64,000 nt of DNA from Pseudalkalibacillus hwajinpoensis (GTDB lineage Bacteria > Bacillota > Bacilli > Bacillales > Guptibacillaceae): the NCBI RefSeq assembly GCF_015234585.1, contig NZ_JADFCM010000001.1:1116001-1180000 (forward strand). The letters run 5' to 3'. Every line of letters begins with the position of its first letter. The first letter of the stretch is position 1. Shown piece after piece: positions 1 through 8,540 of the stretch. The notes beneath the pieces are model-generated. The model was given only the letters and a program-made list of their open reading frames with translations, was not told the origin of the DNA and made no database searches. The position numbers and the translations under genes were made by a program.

Positions 1-1
1 T

Positions 2-250
2 GAGGATAACGGTATCGGATTTAATTCAATCAAACGAAAAGCGTTTGAAACCTTTCAAATGAAACCTTCTATACAGTTTGAAGAAGTGACAAAAATAAAC
101 CATTTAGGTTTGAAAAATGTATATGCACGATTAAAGATGAACTATGGAAGAGGATTGGGGTTTACTATTGATAGTACAATGGAAAATGGAACGAGAATTT
201 GTATCACATTTCCTGCTTTAAAAAGACAAATGGATGTGGGGGAGAAATGA
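2..250 (+). CDS. Sensor histidine kinase, C-terminal fragment (YesM-like, partial)
   Basis: The reading frame is open from the window edge to the TGA at 248-250, giving about 82 residues of a larger protein. It begins with EDNGIGF, the G1-type ATP-binding box of a HATPase_c domain, and ends with the GxGLGF-like turn and the final strand (TRICITFPA) typical of YesM/LytS-class kinases. It would phosphorylate the response regulator that follows, whose start codon overlaps its stop (ATGA). The sensing and membrane part lies upstream of the window, so the signal is unknown. Family-level call only. Confidence 0.8.
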   Translation, partial: EDNGIGFNSIKRKAFETFQMKPSIQFEEVTKINHLGLKNVYARLKMNYGRGLGFTIDSTMENGTRICITFPALKRQMDVGEK

Positions 251-1893
251 TGACAAAGGAGCAACAGAATATATCCTCTCTAGTGGTTGACGATGAACCA
301 GGGGTGAGAAGGGGGCTTATAGCCAAAATTCAAAGAGAAACAAAAGATAAACGATTCGAAATAGAGGAAGCTTCCAGTGCTGAAGAAGCATATGAGAGGA
401 TAAAAAATAGAAAGATTGATCTTTTGTTTTTAGATATGAAAATGCCCGGCATGGGCGGAGTGAAATTTCTTGAATTAATAAATAATGAATTCCCTAATCT
501 AAAAGTAGTTGTAGTAAGTGGATTTTCGGATTTTGAATATGCAAAGCAAGCGATTAAACATGGTGCATCTGATTATTTATTAAAACCGGTTATTAAAGAA
601 GAGTTAGGAAAAACTCTCCGGAAACTTATTGAATTAATCGAAATTGAACAAGTTAGTAAAACAGGAAAGAATTCATTATTTAATGAAAGCATCCCTCTTT
701 TGAAAAATCATTTGTTAAATAGATTACTAAAAAATTCTCAAGAAGAATCCGAGGAAATTTTAAAAAAGTTGAATTATCTAACGATTAATATCGATTATAA
801 ATCTTATCTGTTGGTACTCATTAATATAAAGAAGTTCCACAAAAACCGCAAGGAAAATACCTATCCTGAAGCAATAAAGCTATTCTCTATTGTAGAAAGT
901 GAACTGGATGAACATTTCAATCGTTTCGGTAACGAATCTTACGTTAGTTTTAAAAGTTCCATACGGGAAAATGAATATATATGTATCTTTGAAGTAGAAA
1001 ATGAACCACCTAGTATTCAGGAATTCAAGGAGAGTTTAAAGCGATTTAACAAAAAATTAGAAATGAACCAAAAGTTATTCTTAAATGTGGTGGTCAGTGA
1101 TGTATTTAACGATGTGATACATATAAGAGATTATTATACTAGGTCATCGTATCATTTAAACATAGATAGAGAAAATAAAGATTTTTCATCAAAAGTTGTT
1201 TTCTTAGATGAGAAGAAAGAGGAGGAAGTTAGAGGGAATTTACTATCAAATGAAGATTATGAAGAAATTAAACAGCATGTGAAAAGGAATGACAAGAAGA
1301 ACCTTTCCTCGAAAATTAAGACATTATTTGAAAGGAACCCTCAAAGCTCTTCTCAAGAAACTAAGAAGCTAGTTGAAAATCTTTATAGTGCTTTTGAAGA
1401 AGTCATAAATGACTTTCCGGAGTATTATAGGGATAAAGCTTATTATAGATTACCATCATACAATTATTTTATAACAACAATTGGTAATGAGGAATCTATG
1501 CAATTTGAAATTATTAAGATATTTTATGAAATAAGCAATTACTTTAACAAGATTCAGGATAAACATAATATTATACATAAAATAAAAGACTACTTAGATG
1601 GACATTTTTATGAAGAAATAACATTAGAATACATTTCAGCGAAGTTTTTTATAAATCCTACCTATCTTAGTGACCAATTTAAAAAAGAAATAGGTCATAA
1701 TTTCAAGAAATACCTCAATGGTCTACGAATTGACAAAGCGAAAGAACTATTAATAAAAGAAAATATGAAACCTGTTCAAGTTGCCGAGTTAGTTGGGTTT
1801 AAGGATCCTATTCATTTTTCGACTGTTTTTAAAAAATATGTGGGAAAACCTCCTGGTAAATTTCAAGGGCAGTTAAAAAAAAAGAATAATTGA
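247..1893 (+). CDS. Response regulator, REC + AraC-type HTH (YesN-like)
   Basis: This is a 548-residue two-component regulator. The receiver domain is at residues ~11-125, with the acidic pair D15/D16, the phospho-acceptor D63 in LLFLDMKMPGM and the conserved Lys in YLLKPV. A long middle region of no recognised domain follows. The last ~100 residues form an AraC/XylS double HTH (LEYISAKFFINPTYLSDQFKKE and VAELVGFKDPIHFS). I chose ATG 247, which overlaps the kinase stop and sits behind GTGGGGGAGAA; ATG 250 is equally possible. An in-frame start at 199 would lie inside the kinase gene. YesN-type regulators usually activate a nearby sugar ABC transporter operon, but the next genes here are a PTS operon with its own activator, so the target is probably upstream of the window. 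Confidence 0.88.
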   Translation: MMTKEQQNISSLVVDDEPGVRRGLIAKIQRETKDKRFEIEEASSAEEAYERIKNRKIDLLFLDMKMPGMGGVKFLELINNEFPNLKVVVVSGFSDFEYAKQAIKHGASDYLLKPVIKEELGKTLRKLIELIEIEQVSKTGKNSLFNESIPLLKNHLLNRLLKNSQEESEEILKKLNYLTINIDYKSYLLVLINIKKFHKNRKENTYPEAIKLFSIVESELDEHFNRFGNESYVSFKSSIRENEYICIFEVENEPPSIQEFKESLKRFNKKLEMNQKLFLNVVVSDVFNDVIHIRDYYTRSSYHLNIDRENKDFSSKVVFLDEKKEEEVRGNLLSNEDYEEIKQHVKRNDKKNLSSKIKTLFERNPQSSSQETKKLVENLYSAFEEVINDFPEYYRDKAYYRLPSYNYFITTIGNEESMQFEIIKIFYEISNYFNKIQDKHNIIHKIKDYLDGHFYEEITLEYISAKFFINPTYLSDQFKKEIGHNFKKYLNGLRIDKAKELLIKENMKPVQVAELVGFKDPIHFSTVFKKYVGKPPGKFQGQLKKKNN

Positions 1894-1895
1894 TG

Positions 1896-1917
1896 GATAA
1901 AACCCACCAATTTTATC
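1896..1917 (+). terminator. Weak hairpin after the response regulator
   Basis: GATAAAA and TTTTATC (7-bp arms) lie just after the stop codon and are followed by an AT-rich stretch without a clean T run. It is a possible weak terminator. Confidence 0.3.
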
Positions 1918-2019
1918 ATAATTAAATTTATTTAGAGCATAAAGCATTTTCGAAATGAACGGTGAAGAACGATAGATTTTAGCTGCATTCTAAGATATGA
2001 AAAGGGACTCTCTACTTAA

Positions 2020-2061
2020 TAATACATACATTTTCACTCTTGTGTGAAAATGTATGTATTA
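2020..2061. repeat. 18-bp-arm inverted repeat upstream of the sorbitol operon
   Basis: The arms 2020-2037 and 2044-2061 are exact reverse complements, separated by 6 nt (TCTTGT). No T run follows, so it does not look like a simple terminator. It ends close to where the -35 of the sorbitol operon would be (a -10-like TATACT is at 2082-2087). I infer an operator for the PRD activator encoded in the operon; an mRNA-stabilising hairpin is the alternative. Confidence 0.6.
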
Positions 2062-2081
2062 ATTTGTCTTCTCCAACCTTA

Positions 2082-2111
2082 TATACTAAAAACAGTTAGA
2101 AAGTGCTTACA
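2082..2111 (+). promoter_or_regulatory. -10 element and cre-like site of the sorbitol operon
   Basis: TATACT at 2082-2087 is a good -10, but no good -35 lies 17 bp upstream, as expected for an activator-dependent promoter. AGAAAGTGCTTACA at 2098-2111 matches the Bacillus cre consensus at about 12 of 14 positions and lies just downstream, where CcpA would block transcription when glucose is present. Confidence 0.5.
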
Positions 2112-2137
2112 TCATCATATGAAATAAGGAGGAGAAA

Positions 2138-2941
2138 TTGATGGGAAATTCCTGGTTAGATTTAGAAGGAAAAGTGGCAATTGTAACTGGTGGTGCATCG
2201 GGCATAGGAATTAAAGTGTCAAATGAACTATTAAATAATGGAGTGAAAGTGGTAGTTGCTGATTTAAATGGAGAAGAAGGGGAACAAGAAGATGGCTCTT
2301 ACTTCCTAAAATGTGATGTGACAAATAAAGAAAGCGTTGATAACACAGTTGCTAAAACAGTTGAATTGTTCGGCTTTATCGATATTTTAGTAAACAATGC
2401 TGGTGTTAATCTGCCAAGATTACTAGTTGACGATAAAGGCGAAAAACCTGAATATGAACTAAGTGAAAAAGACTTTGATTTTATGGTTGCGGTTAACCAA
2501 AAAGGTCCTTATCTTTTTGCACAATCAGCTGCAAAAGAGATGTTGAAACAAAATAAAGGTATTATTATAAATGTTTCTTCAGAAGCAGGTCAAGAAGGTT
2601 CTGCTGGCCAAAGTTGTTATTCAGCAACAAAGGGTGCCGTAATTGCTTTCACTCGTGCTTGGGCAAAAGAATTGGGCAAATTTAATATTCGTGTTGTTGC
2701 TGTAGCACCTGGTATCATTGAGACGACAGGATTGAGAACAGATGCTTATAATGAAGCGTTGGCTTATACTCGCGGTGTAACGGTGGATGGATTATCCACG
2801 GATTATAGCAAATCAATTCCTCTTGGAAGAGAAGGAAAGTTAACAGAAATTGGCGATTTGGTTTCTTATTTAGCTTCAGACCGTTCCAGCTACATAACTG
2901 GAACAACTTTAAATATTTCCGGTGGGAAATCAAGAGGTTAA
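2138..2941 (+). CDS. srlD: Sorbitol-6-phosphate 2-dehydrogenase (SDR family)
   Basis: This cytosolic short-chain dehydrogenase oxidises sorbitol-6-phosphate to fructose-6-phosphate with NAD+, the step after PTS uptake. The 267-residue protein has the SDR nucleotide-binding motif GGASGIG, the NNAG motif and the catalytic triad Ser (NVSSEAG), Tyr and Lys (YSATK). Its N-terminal NSWLDLEGK, the INxPRLLVD segment and C-terminal GGKSRG closely resemble lactic-acid-bacterial sorbitol-6-phosphate dehydrogenases as I remember them. RBS AAGGAGGAG precedes ATG 2138. It leads the operon with the regulator, GutM and the glucitol PTS, which supports the substrate assignment. Confidence 0.92.
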   Translation: MMGNSWLDLEGKVAIVTGGASGIGIKVSNELLNNGVKVVVADLNGEEGEQEDGSYFLKCDVTNKESVDNTVAKTVELFGFIDILVNNAGVNLPRLLVDDKGEKPEYELSEKDFDFMVAVNQKGPYLFAQSAAKEMLKQNKGIIINVSSEAGQEGSAGQSCYSATKGAVIAFTRAWAKELGKFNIRVVAVAPGIIETTGLRTDAYNEALAYTRGVTVDGLSTDYSKSIPLGREGKLTEIGDLVSYLASDRSSYITGTTLNISGGKSRG

Positions 2942-3051
2942 AAAGAAGTCAGAAAAGCCCTTTAATGGATGCTTAAAATATTTGCAAATGAATATATCTC
3001 CGTTTTCATAGGATCTAATGTTTGGCATCCATTTTATAAAGAGGTGATGAA

Positions 3052-4980
3052 ATGTCTGACTTTACATTGGATGATAAAGGTGTTGAATTACTGGAAATCG
3101 TACGGAAACGAGACTACAGTTCCTTAGATTTTATTGCAGAATCATTAGGAGTCGGCACTAGAACGATTCGAAATCATATCAAAAAGTTGAATAGTGATTT
3201 AGAAGGAATAGCCTTATTGAAGAATAAAAGAGGTAAAGGCTATTGGTTATCCATTGAGGATACTTCTGCATTTGAGCTGGCATTAGAACAAATAAATGCC
3301 AAAAAAGGGTTAATAGACTCGCCAAAACGTCGAATTGCACTAATCATTGACCGACTGATAAATAGTGAAAAGAATTATACCTTAGATGACCTGGCTTTCG
3401 AGATGAATATCGGTAGAACTACTTTAGTAAATGAATTAAAAAAAGCATCCGTGTCCCTAGAATCTTATAATCTTAAGGTCTATGGCAAGCCGAACACCGG
3501 CATGAATTTAAGTGGAGACGAGCTGGATTTGCGTTTTTTTATCTTAGAGAATGTGTACGATTTATTGTATGATTCCTATCCATTAGATGAAGATATTGTA
3601 GAGGAGATTTATCAAATTGCTAATCGACATGATTTTGAATCTAGTACGCGAACTAGATTAATGCAATTTATTGTAGTTATGCTTGATCGGCTATTAAAAA
3701 ATCATCCGCTTGAAGTGTCAAAGGAGAAATACTTAAAGTTACTGGAATCAACTGACTACCAGATTGGACTGGAATTAGCAGCAGCGATTGAAGCAAAACT
3801 CCCGGTTGAAATTCCCCTCGACGAAATCTTATTTATTACTATACCAATTGCCGGGAGAAGAACACCAACAAACAATCGCACAATTACAGAAATAAGAATT
3901 ACCGATGATGTAAAAAGATTGTTAGAAACAATTGTAGAACAGATCGGCTTTAACAAAGAAACTATTAAAGAAAATCAATCTTTTTTTACTGACTTACAAT
4001 ATCACCTAACTTTTATGTTAAATCGTTTAATGTTTGGCTTCCATCTAAAAAATCCAATGCTTGAGGACGTCAAGGAAAAATATCCCGTTGCATTCAGGAT
4101 GGCACAAATTGCCGGGAAAGTTATAGAAAAAGAGTACGAATTAAAAGTTTCCGATGATGAGCTTGGCTATATTGCTTTTTACTTTGGGGTATTTACCACG
4201 CAAAGCGAAGTGAGGTCGAAACGACTGCAGAAGGCTGCGATCATTTGTGGAACCGGCCGGGGCACCGCTAAGTTAGTTGCGAACCAACTGCGGCGTGTTC
4301 TCAACCAAAATACACAGTTCGATCTTTTTTCGGAATCGGACGTTACAGAAGAGATTTTGAATCAATATGATATTATTTTTTCGACTTTGAAATTGTCCTT
4401 TGAACCGAGACAGCCTATCATCGTAATCAATGAAATATTTGATGAACAAAGTGTTTCCAGAAAAATTGAAGAAGTGGCATACCGAAAAAGCTTTAAACTC
4501 AATGAAGATAGTAAAAGTTATTCCATATTAAATCACCTAATTAGCGAAGAAAAGTTTTTTGTTTTAAATAGTGAAATCAATTATCATGAAAATTTATATA
4601 ACATGGTAGATGAATTAGTAAAAGCGAATCACCTTGATAAGGGTTTTAAAGAACGTCTAAAGAAACGGGAAGAAAAAGGATCAATGATTTTTGATAGGTT
4701 TATTGCCCTTCCACATACATTTAACTATCAATCTGCTCAGATTGAACTGGCACTTGGTATCTTTCCCGATAAAGTGGTTGCAGAAGGAAAGGAATTAAAT
4801 CTTGTCTTACTGCTAGGGATACCCGAACATCAAACAGATAATATCGAACACCAACTAGTTAATATTTACGACGAGATTATTCAGATGGTTAATGATGAAT
4901 CGTTAGTAGAAAAGATAACGAATGCATCCAGCTACGAAGATTTAACAGCCTATCTCAGGCAGGTCAAAAAGTTTGATTAA
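3052..4980 (+). CDS. gutR: PRD-type transcriptional activator of sorbitol genes
   Basis: This 642-residue protein is a BglG/MtlR-type multidomain regulator. Two N-terminal helix-turn-helix segments (residues ~1-170) are followed by two PRD domains (~175-390), an EIIB-like domain whose AIICGTGRG loop holds C399, and a C-terminal EIIA-like domain of the fructose/mannitol type with H555 in IALPHTF. In this class the PTS phosphorylates PRD histidines and the EIIB/EIIA-like sites, so activity reports on sorbitol uptake and on general PTS flux. HTH domains rather than a CAT RNA-binding domain argue for DNA binding, consistent with the palindrome at 2020-2061. RBS AAAGAGGTGATG precedes ATG 3052. Confidence 0.88.
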   Translation: MSDFTLDDKGVELLEIVRKRDYSSLDFIAESLGVGTRTIRNHIKKLNSDLEGIALLKNKRGKGYWLSIEDTSAFELALEQINAKKGLIDSPKRRIALIIDRLINSEKNYTLDDLAFEMNIGRTTLVNELKKASVSLESYNLKVYGKPNTGMNLSGDELDLRFFILENVYDLLYDSYPLDEDIVEEIYQIANRHDFESSTRTRLMQFIVVMLDRLLKNHPLEVSKEKYLKLLESTDYQIGLELAAAIEAKLPVEIPLDEILFITIPIAGRRTPTNNRTITEIRITDDVKRLLETIVEQIGFNKETIKENQSFFTDLQYHLTFMLNRLMFGFHLKNPMLEDVKEKYPVAFRMAQIAGKVIEKEYELKVSDDELGYIAFYFGVFTTQSEVRSKRLQKAAIICGTGRGTAKLVANQLRRVLNQNTQFDLFSESDVTEEILNQYDIIFSTLKLSFEPRQPIIVINEIFDEQSVSRKIEEVAYRKSFKLNEDSKSYSILNHLISEEKFFVLNSEINYHENLYNMVDELVKANHLDKGFKERLKKREEKGSMIFDRFIALPHTFNYQSAQIELALGIFPDKVVAEGKELNLVLLLGIPEHQTDNIEHQLVNIYDEIIQMVNDESLVEKITNASSYEDLTAYLRQVKKFD

Positions 4981-5007
4981 TAAGCTGGTAAGCTTATGGC
5001 TATTAAT

Positions 5008-5021
5008 TGTAAGCGCATGCG
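5008..5021 (+). promoter_or_regulatory. Possible internal cre-like site
   Basis: TGTAAGCGCATGCG matches about 12 of 14 cre positions and lies in the 105-bp gap between the regulator and gutM. It could tune expression of the transporter half of the operon. The match may be chance. Confidence 0.25.
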
Positions 5022-5085
5022 TTGTGGTTGAATAGGTTTGAAGAAAGGTTTTCTTCGATATATAAGAGTGAAAAGAGGTGGTGGA

Positions 5086-5511
5086 ATGTTTTGGTCATTG
5101 ATAATGCTGATTGGTGCGGCCTGGTTAACTCAAAGTTTGTTTGGTTTTTTACAAATCAAGCATTTTAATAGAAAATATGCAGAATTGCGTTCCTTAGGCC
5201 GGGTAGCGATCGGGAAACGGACAGGGCTTCTTCGGGCGGGAACAGTTGTAATGTTTGCCATCGATAAGCAAAACAACATTCTAAAAGCCGCAAAAATGCA
5301 AGGGGTTACGGTCTTCTCTCGGGTTAAGAAAATGAAAGAATTTGATGGGAAAAATTTGTTGACACTATCGGAAGACGACTACAAGCATGTCAATAAATTA
5401 ACTAGAACTGCGATTGAAGATGCGTTGAATAGTTATGAGATTATTTCTAAGGGTGGAGAATTAAAGGTAAAAAAAGGTTGGATTGATTATTTAATTCCTA
5501 GAAAGAATTAA
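5086..5511 (+). CDS. gutM: Glucitol operon activator protein GutM
   Basis: This 141-residue protein has one N-terminal membrane segment ([20 protein letters not shown]) followed by a soluble domain that matches GutM/SrlM ([21 protein letters not shown]). GutM proteins are auxiliary activators of glucitol/sorbitol operons; the molecular mechanism is not well understood. I preferred ATG 5086 because AAAAGAGGTGGTGGA lies directly upstream; the alternative TTG at 5038 has no clear RBS. It sits between the PRD activator and the PTS genes, the usual place in Firmicutes. Confidence 0.85.
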   Translation: MFWSLIMLIGAAWLTQSLFGFLQIKHFNRKYAELRSLGRVAIGKRTGLLRAGTVVMFAIDKQNNILKAAKMQGVTVFSRVKKMKEFDGKNLLTLSEDDYKHVNKLTRTAIEDALNSYEIISKGGELKVKKGWIDYLIPRKN

Positions 5512-5531
5512 CAAAGAAAGGAAGAAATGAT

Positions 5532-6083
5532 ATGGATTTTGTTATTTCAGGAGCAGAACTATTTATGGACTTATTCCGGCATGGGGGAGAAGTGTTCGTT
5601 GGTCTTGTCACAGACATCGTTCCCCTGCTAATCATGCTGCTTGTAGCCATGAACTCATTAATACGCATAATCGGAGAAGATGGCATTGAAAAACTAGCAA
5701 AAAAATCAGCAAAAAACCCAATTACAAGATATTTTGTTCTGCCGATTATCGGTACATTCGTGTTAGCTAATCCAATGACATTATCACTAGGGAAATTCCT
5801 ATCTGAAAAACACAAACCTAGTTATTATGCAGCAGCATCATATTCTTGCCATACCCATAACGGCCTATTTCCACACGTGAATCCAGGTGAGTTGTTTGTC
5901 TTCCTAGGGGTCGCAGCAGGTATTACGACACTAGGTTATGATACCGCAGAATTAGCACTTCGTTACTTTTTAGTAGGGATTGTAACCAACTTCTTCAGAG
6001 GGTGGATAACAGACTTAACCACAACGTATGTGGCAAAACAGCAAAATGTGAAATTAAATGAAACAGTTAATTTAAAATCTTAA
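5532..6083 (+). CDS. srlA: PTS glucitol/sorbitol transporter subunit IIC
   Basis: This 183-residue integral membrane protein is close to the length I remember for E. coli SrlA (187). It carries the family segment [22 protein letters not shown], several hydrophobic helices, and the [23 protein letters not shown] motif typical of EIIC-glucitol. It forms the first half of the membrane channel that imports sorbitol, completed by the membrane part of srlE. The RBS is AAAGGAAGAAATGAT before ATG 5532; the next gene starts 15 bp after its stop. Confidence 0.93.
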   Translation: MDFVISGAELFMDLFRHGGEVFVGLVTDIVPLLIMLLVAMNSLIRIIGEDGIEKLAKKSAKNPITRYFVLPIIGTFVLANPMTLSLGKFLSEKHKPSYYAAASYSCHTHNGLFPHVNPGELFVFLGVAAGITTLGYDTAELALRYFLVGIVTNFFRGWITDLTTTYVAKQQNVKLNETVNLKS

Positions 6084-6098
6084 GGGCAGGTGAAACAA

Positions 6099-7130
6099 AT
6101 GGCAGTTTATAAATCGGTCAAAGTAACAAAAGGTTCAAGTGGCTTTGGAGGACCTTTAGTGTTAACGCCAACCGCTGATAAAAACAAAGTAGTGTATATT
6201 ACCGGAGGAGAAAAACCGGCTATTGCCGACAAAATTGCAGAACTGACCGGCTGTGAATTGGTTAACGGATTTAAAACAAGTGTTCCGGATAGTGAAATGG
6301 TTTGTGTTATCATCGACTGTGGTGGAACTTTACGTTGTGGGTTATATCCACAAAAACAAATTCCTACCATCAATATTATGCCGACAGGAAAAAGCGGCCC
6401 ATTGGCCAAACATATAACAGAAGATATTTATGTATCCGGCGTGAAAAATGATAATATTCAAATCATTGATACTGATGCTGCAATTGATGTGGAAACAGAA
6501 GATGCGCCACTCGAAAATACAGATGCAATCGAAACAATAAATGAAACCGGTAATTATAAATACAGCTCCGATAAAAAAATCAGTGAACAGCACCAGTCTT
6601 CTGGTTTGATGACAAGAGTCGGTATGGCGATGGGTTCTGTTGTAAGCATTTTTTACCAGGCTGGACGTGACGCGATTGATACAGTAATCAAGACAATTCT
6701 TCCTTTTATGGCTTTCGTTGCCATGTTGATTGGTATTATTACAGAATCCGGGCTGGGTGATGTTTTTGCTCAAATCCTGTCCCCACTAGCTGGAAATATT
6801 TGGGGATTAATCGTGATTGCACTTGTTTGTTCATTTCCGCTTTTATCCCCGTTTTTAGGCCCTGGTTCTGTAATTGCACAGGTAGTAGGAACATTAATAG
6901 GTGTAGAAATTGGAAAAGGAAATATTCCCGTAAACTTGGCATTGCCTGCATTATTTGCCATAAACTCTCAGGCTGCAGCCGATTTTGTTCCAGTTGGATT
7001 AGGACTGGCAGAGGCAGAACCGAAAACAGTGGAAGTTGGAGTTCCATCTGTTCTTTACAGCCGGTTCCTTACAGGGGCACCGACAGTATTTATCGCCTGG
7101 CTGGCGAGTTTCGGTATGTATGATACTTAA
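6099..7130 (+). CDS. srlE: PTS glucitol/sorbitol transporter subunit IIBC
   Basis: This 343-residue protein joins a cytosolic EIIB domain (residues ~1-125) to a membrane domain (~190-343). The EIIB active-site loop [12 protein letters not shown] contains C74 and C80; C74 aligns with the phosphocysteine of the family. An acidic, low-complexity linker (~125-175) separates the two parts. The membrane part completes the sorbitol channel with srlA. I chose ATG 6099 behind AAGGGCAGGTG; a GTG at 6090 is possible and would add three residues. Confidence 0.92.
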   Translation: MAVYKSVKVTKGSSGFGGPLVLTPTADKNKVVYITGGEKPAIADKIAELTGCELVNGFKTSVPDSEMVCVIIDCGGTLRCGLYPQKQIPTINIMPTGKSGPLAKHITEDIYVSGVKNDNIQIIDTDAAIDVETEDAPLENTDAIETINETGNYKYSSDKKISEQHQSSGLMTRVGMAMGSVVSIFYQAGRDAIDTVIKTILPFMAFVAMLIGIITESGLGDVFAQILSPLAGNIWGLIVIALVCSFPLLSPFLGPGSVIAQVVGTLIGVEIGKGNIPVNLALPALFAINSQAAADFVPVGLGLAEAEPKTVEVGVPSVLYSRFLTGAPTVFIAWLASFGMYDT

Positions 7131-7203
7131 CCAATATCATTTAAACTAGGAATCCTAGCGCCATTATTTATAATATAAATAAAATAATAAAGGAGATTTA
7201 CGC

Positions 7204-7569
7204 ATGACTATAAAATATGAGACAAAAATTAATAATATTGGTTCATCTGTAAAAGCTTTTCTAGGAGATAAAATGCTGATCCTTTTTGGGGAAAATGCAC
7301 CAGCAGAATTAGCAGATTTTTGTTTATCTATCACTGTCAATGAGGTAGAGAATAAGATAGAAGTGGGTGACACGCTTCAAATAGGAGAAAGGAAATATAA
7401 GATTACAGCTATTGGTGAGGCAGTAGAGAAAAACTTATCCTCGCTCGGTCACATCACTTTGAATTTTGATGGTTCGGAAACACCTGGATTACCTGGTACG
7501 CTTTATTTGGAAGAAACTGAAATTTATGAGGTAAACACTGGTGATATCATAAAAGTGTATGCAGATTAA
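7204..7569 (+). CDS. srlB: PTS glucitol/sorbitol transporter subunit IIA
   Basis: This 121-residue cytosolic EIIA-glucitol passes phosphate from HPr to the EIIB cysteine. It matches SrlB over its full length (NNIGSSVKAFLGDKMLILFGENAPAEL, LGHITLNFDG, LPGTLY). The position that corresponds to the E. coli phosphohistidine (His43, from memory) is Ile here; the only histidine in the protein is H83 in LGHITL, which is shared with E. coli. RBS AAAGGAGATTTACGC precedes ATG 7204. It is the last gene of the operon and is followed by a strong hairpin. Confidence 0.9.
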   Translation: MTIKYETKINNIGSSVKAFLGDKMLILFGENAPAELADFCLSITVNEVENKIEVGDTLQIGERKYKITAIGEAVEKNLSSLGHITLNFDGSETPGLPGTLYLEETEIYEVNTGDIIKVYAD

Positions 7570-7655
7570 TAATTGCAATTAATTATATGGAGTGATAATT
7601 GTCACAGATTAATTAAACAGGTCCACCTGTACATTGTTAAAAAATACTAGCTTTT

Positions 7656-7713
7656 AATAGCCTAACCTTTAGTGATCATCTACTCATAGAGTAACACTAA
7701 AAGTTAGGCTATT
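7656..7713 (+). terminator. Terminator of the sorbitol operon
   Basis: 19-nt arms (7656-7674 and 7695-7713) pair with one mismatch and are followed by the T-rich ATATTTTATCTT. It ends the operon 87 bp after srlB. Confidence 0.8.
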
Positions 7714-7740
7714 ATATTTTATCTTAAGGAGAAGCGAGTC

Positions 7741-7869
7741 GTGAAACTATAGATTGATTTAGCCAGTGTTGATCAAATAAAACAACTAAATGAATATTTT
7801 TCAATTTACGGAGTTACAACAAATCATAGTATTGTAACGAAGTACAAAAGGCATTTCTTCTATTATTAA
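7741..7869 (+). pseudogene. Remnant of a transaldolase/fructose-6-phosphate aldolase family gene
   Basis: An AAGGAG ribosome binding site (7725-7730) and GTG 7741 open a frame reading VKL-stop-IDLASVDQIKQLNEYFSIYGVTTNHSIVTK before it ends at TAA 7867-7869. IDxAxVDxIK plus GVTTNxSI is the N-terminal signature of the small transaldolase/FSA family (normally GVTTNPS). There is a TAG at codon 4, Pro is replaced by His in the TTNP motif, and nothing recognisable follows, although a frame-shifted KGISSIIKIN may be a trace. It is a dead gene, probably a former distal member of the sorbitol operon region. Confidence 0.65.
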
Positions 7870-8263
7870 AATAAATTTGTATTATTTGGTCCAGTACTAG
7901 AGTAATCATACATCAATAACAACAGTTTTGACACCCAATTGGATACGCCTCATAAGCGGCGCTGAATTTTTAATAAAAAATAATTTAATCAATTGGATTA
8001 GTCATATATATAGAATCATAGTTTCTAATTTTATTTATTTTAATTTCACAGAGAATTTTGCGGTATTCCAACCAAATTCCCCAACTTAGTAAGGTGACGA
8101 TGGCAGAACAATAATTAATTATTGTTGTTGACGAATTGTTGACCAAACTCGTCAACAACTACTTTTTGAGATCATAATTAATCATACACCTATTTGAAGA
8201 AATTCAATTATACCAGGCTTTTTTCTCCTTTATCAGTAATCATATTACTAAGAAATCGTGACT
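7870..8263. other. Gene-free decayed region with one hairpin
   Basis: I see no coding frame here. An inverted repeat with 11-bp perfect arms (GTTGTTGACGA, 8124-8134; TCGTCAACAAC, 8149-8159), followed by TACTTTTTG, resembles a stranded terminator. The remainder is AT-rich, consistent with eroded coding or integration debris. Confidence 0.4.
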
Positions 8264-8304
8264 GGCAGTGTAGAGGTCAGCGGTTCGAGCCCGCTATGCT
8301 CCAT
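8264..8304 (+). tRNA. 3' fragment of a tRNA (tRNA-Ala-like)
   Basis: GGCAGTGTAGAGGTCAGCGG and the following bases reproduce the 3' part of Bacillus tRNA-Ala. The T arm is perfect (AGCGG, loop TTCGAGC, CCGCT; 8279-8295), followed by acceptor strand ATGCTCC and discriminator A. The 5' acceptor strand, D arm and a proper anticodon arm are missing upstream, and no CCA is encoded. It is not a functional tRNA. Such 3' halves are what tRNA-targeting integrases leave at attachment sites, so a relic att site is likely. Confidence 0.6.
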
Positions 8305-8308
8305 CTTT

Positions 8309-8342
8309 AAAAACCCCTCTTGCATCCGCAAGAGGGGTTTTT
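8309..8342. terminator. Strong hairpin terminator behind the tRNA fragment
   Basis: Perfect 15-bp arms (8309-8323 and 8328-8342) around the loop ATCC, with A5 on one side and T5 on the other, so it can act in both directions. A near-identical hairpin occurs at 14045-14075. Confidence 0.85.
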
Positions 8343-8540
8343 ACTTGTTTGGGTATTTTATCAATATAAAACAATGAATCGTGAGAACCGTCCCCACGAT
8401 TCTGCCCATTTAATAGAACATTTCTCATAAAATCAAAATTCCACTTATATTTGCTCACTCCCCTCTTCATATCCGTGCATAAGATATTATTACTAAATTT
8501 TTTGTATTTAAATTTAGCGATAATAGAAGGAGTGGGTATA

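Noticed and set aside
6107..7047. Several long antisense and out-of-frame ORFs inside srlE
   Set aside because: They are shadows of a well-supported coding frame, with no RBS and no recognisable domains.
8451..8540. Upstream in-frame ATG extending the FAD oxidoreductase by 30 residues
   Set aside because: It lacks an RBS and adds residues without family similarity, while TTG 8541 has a perfectly spaced GAAGGAG.
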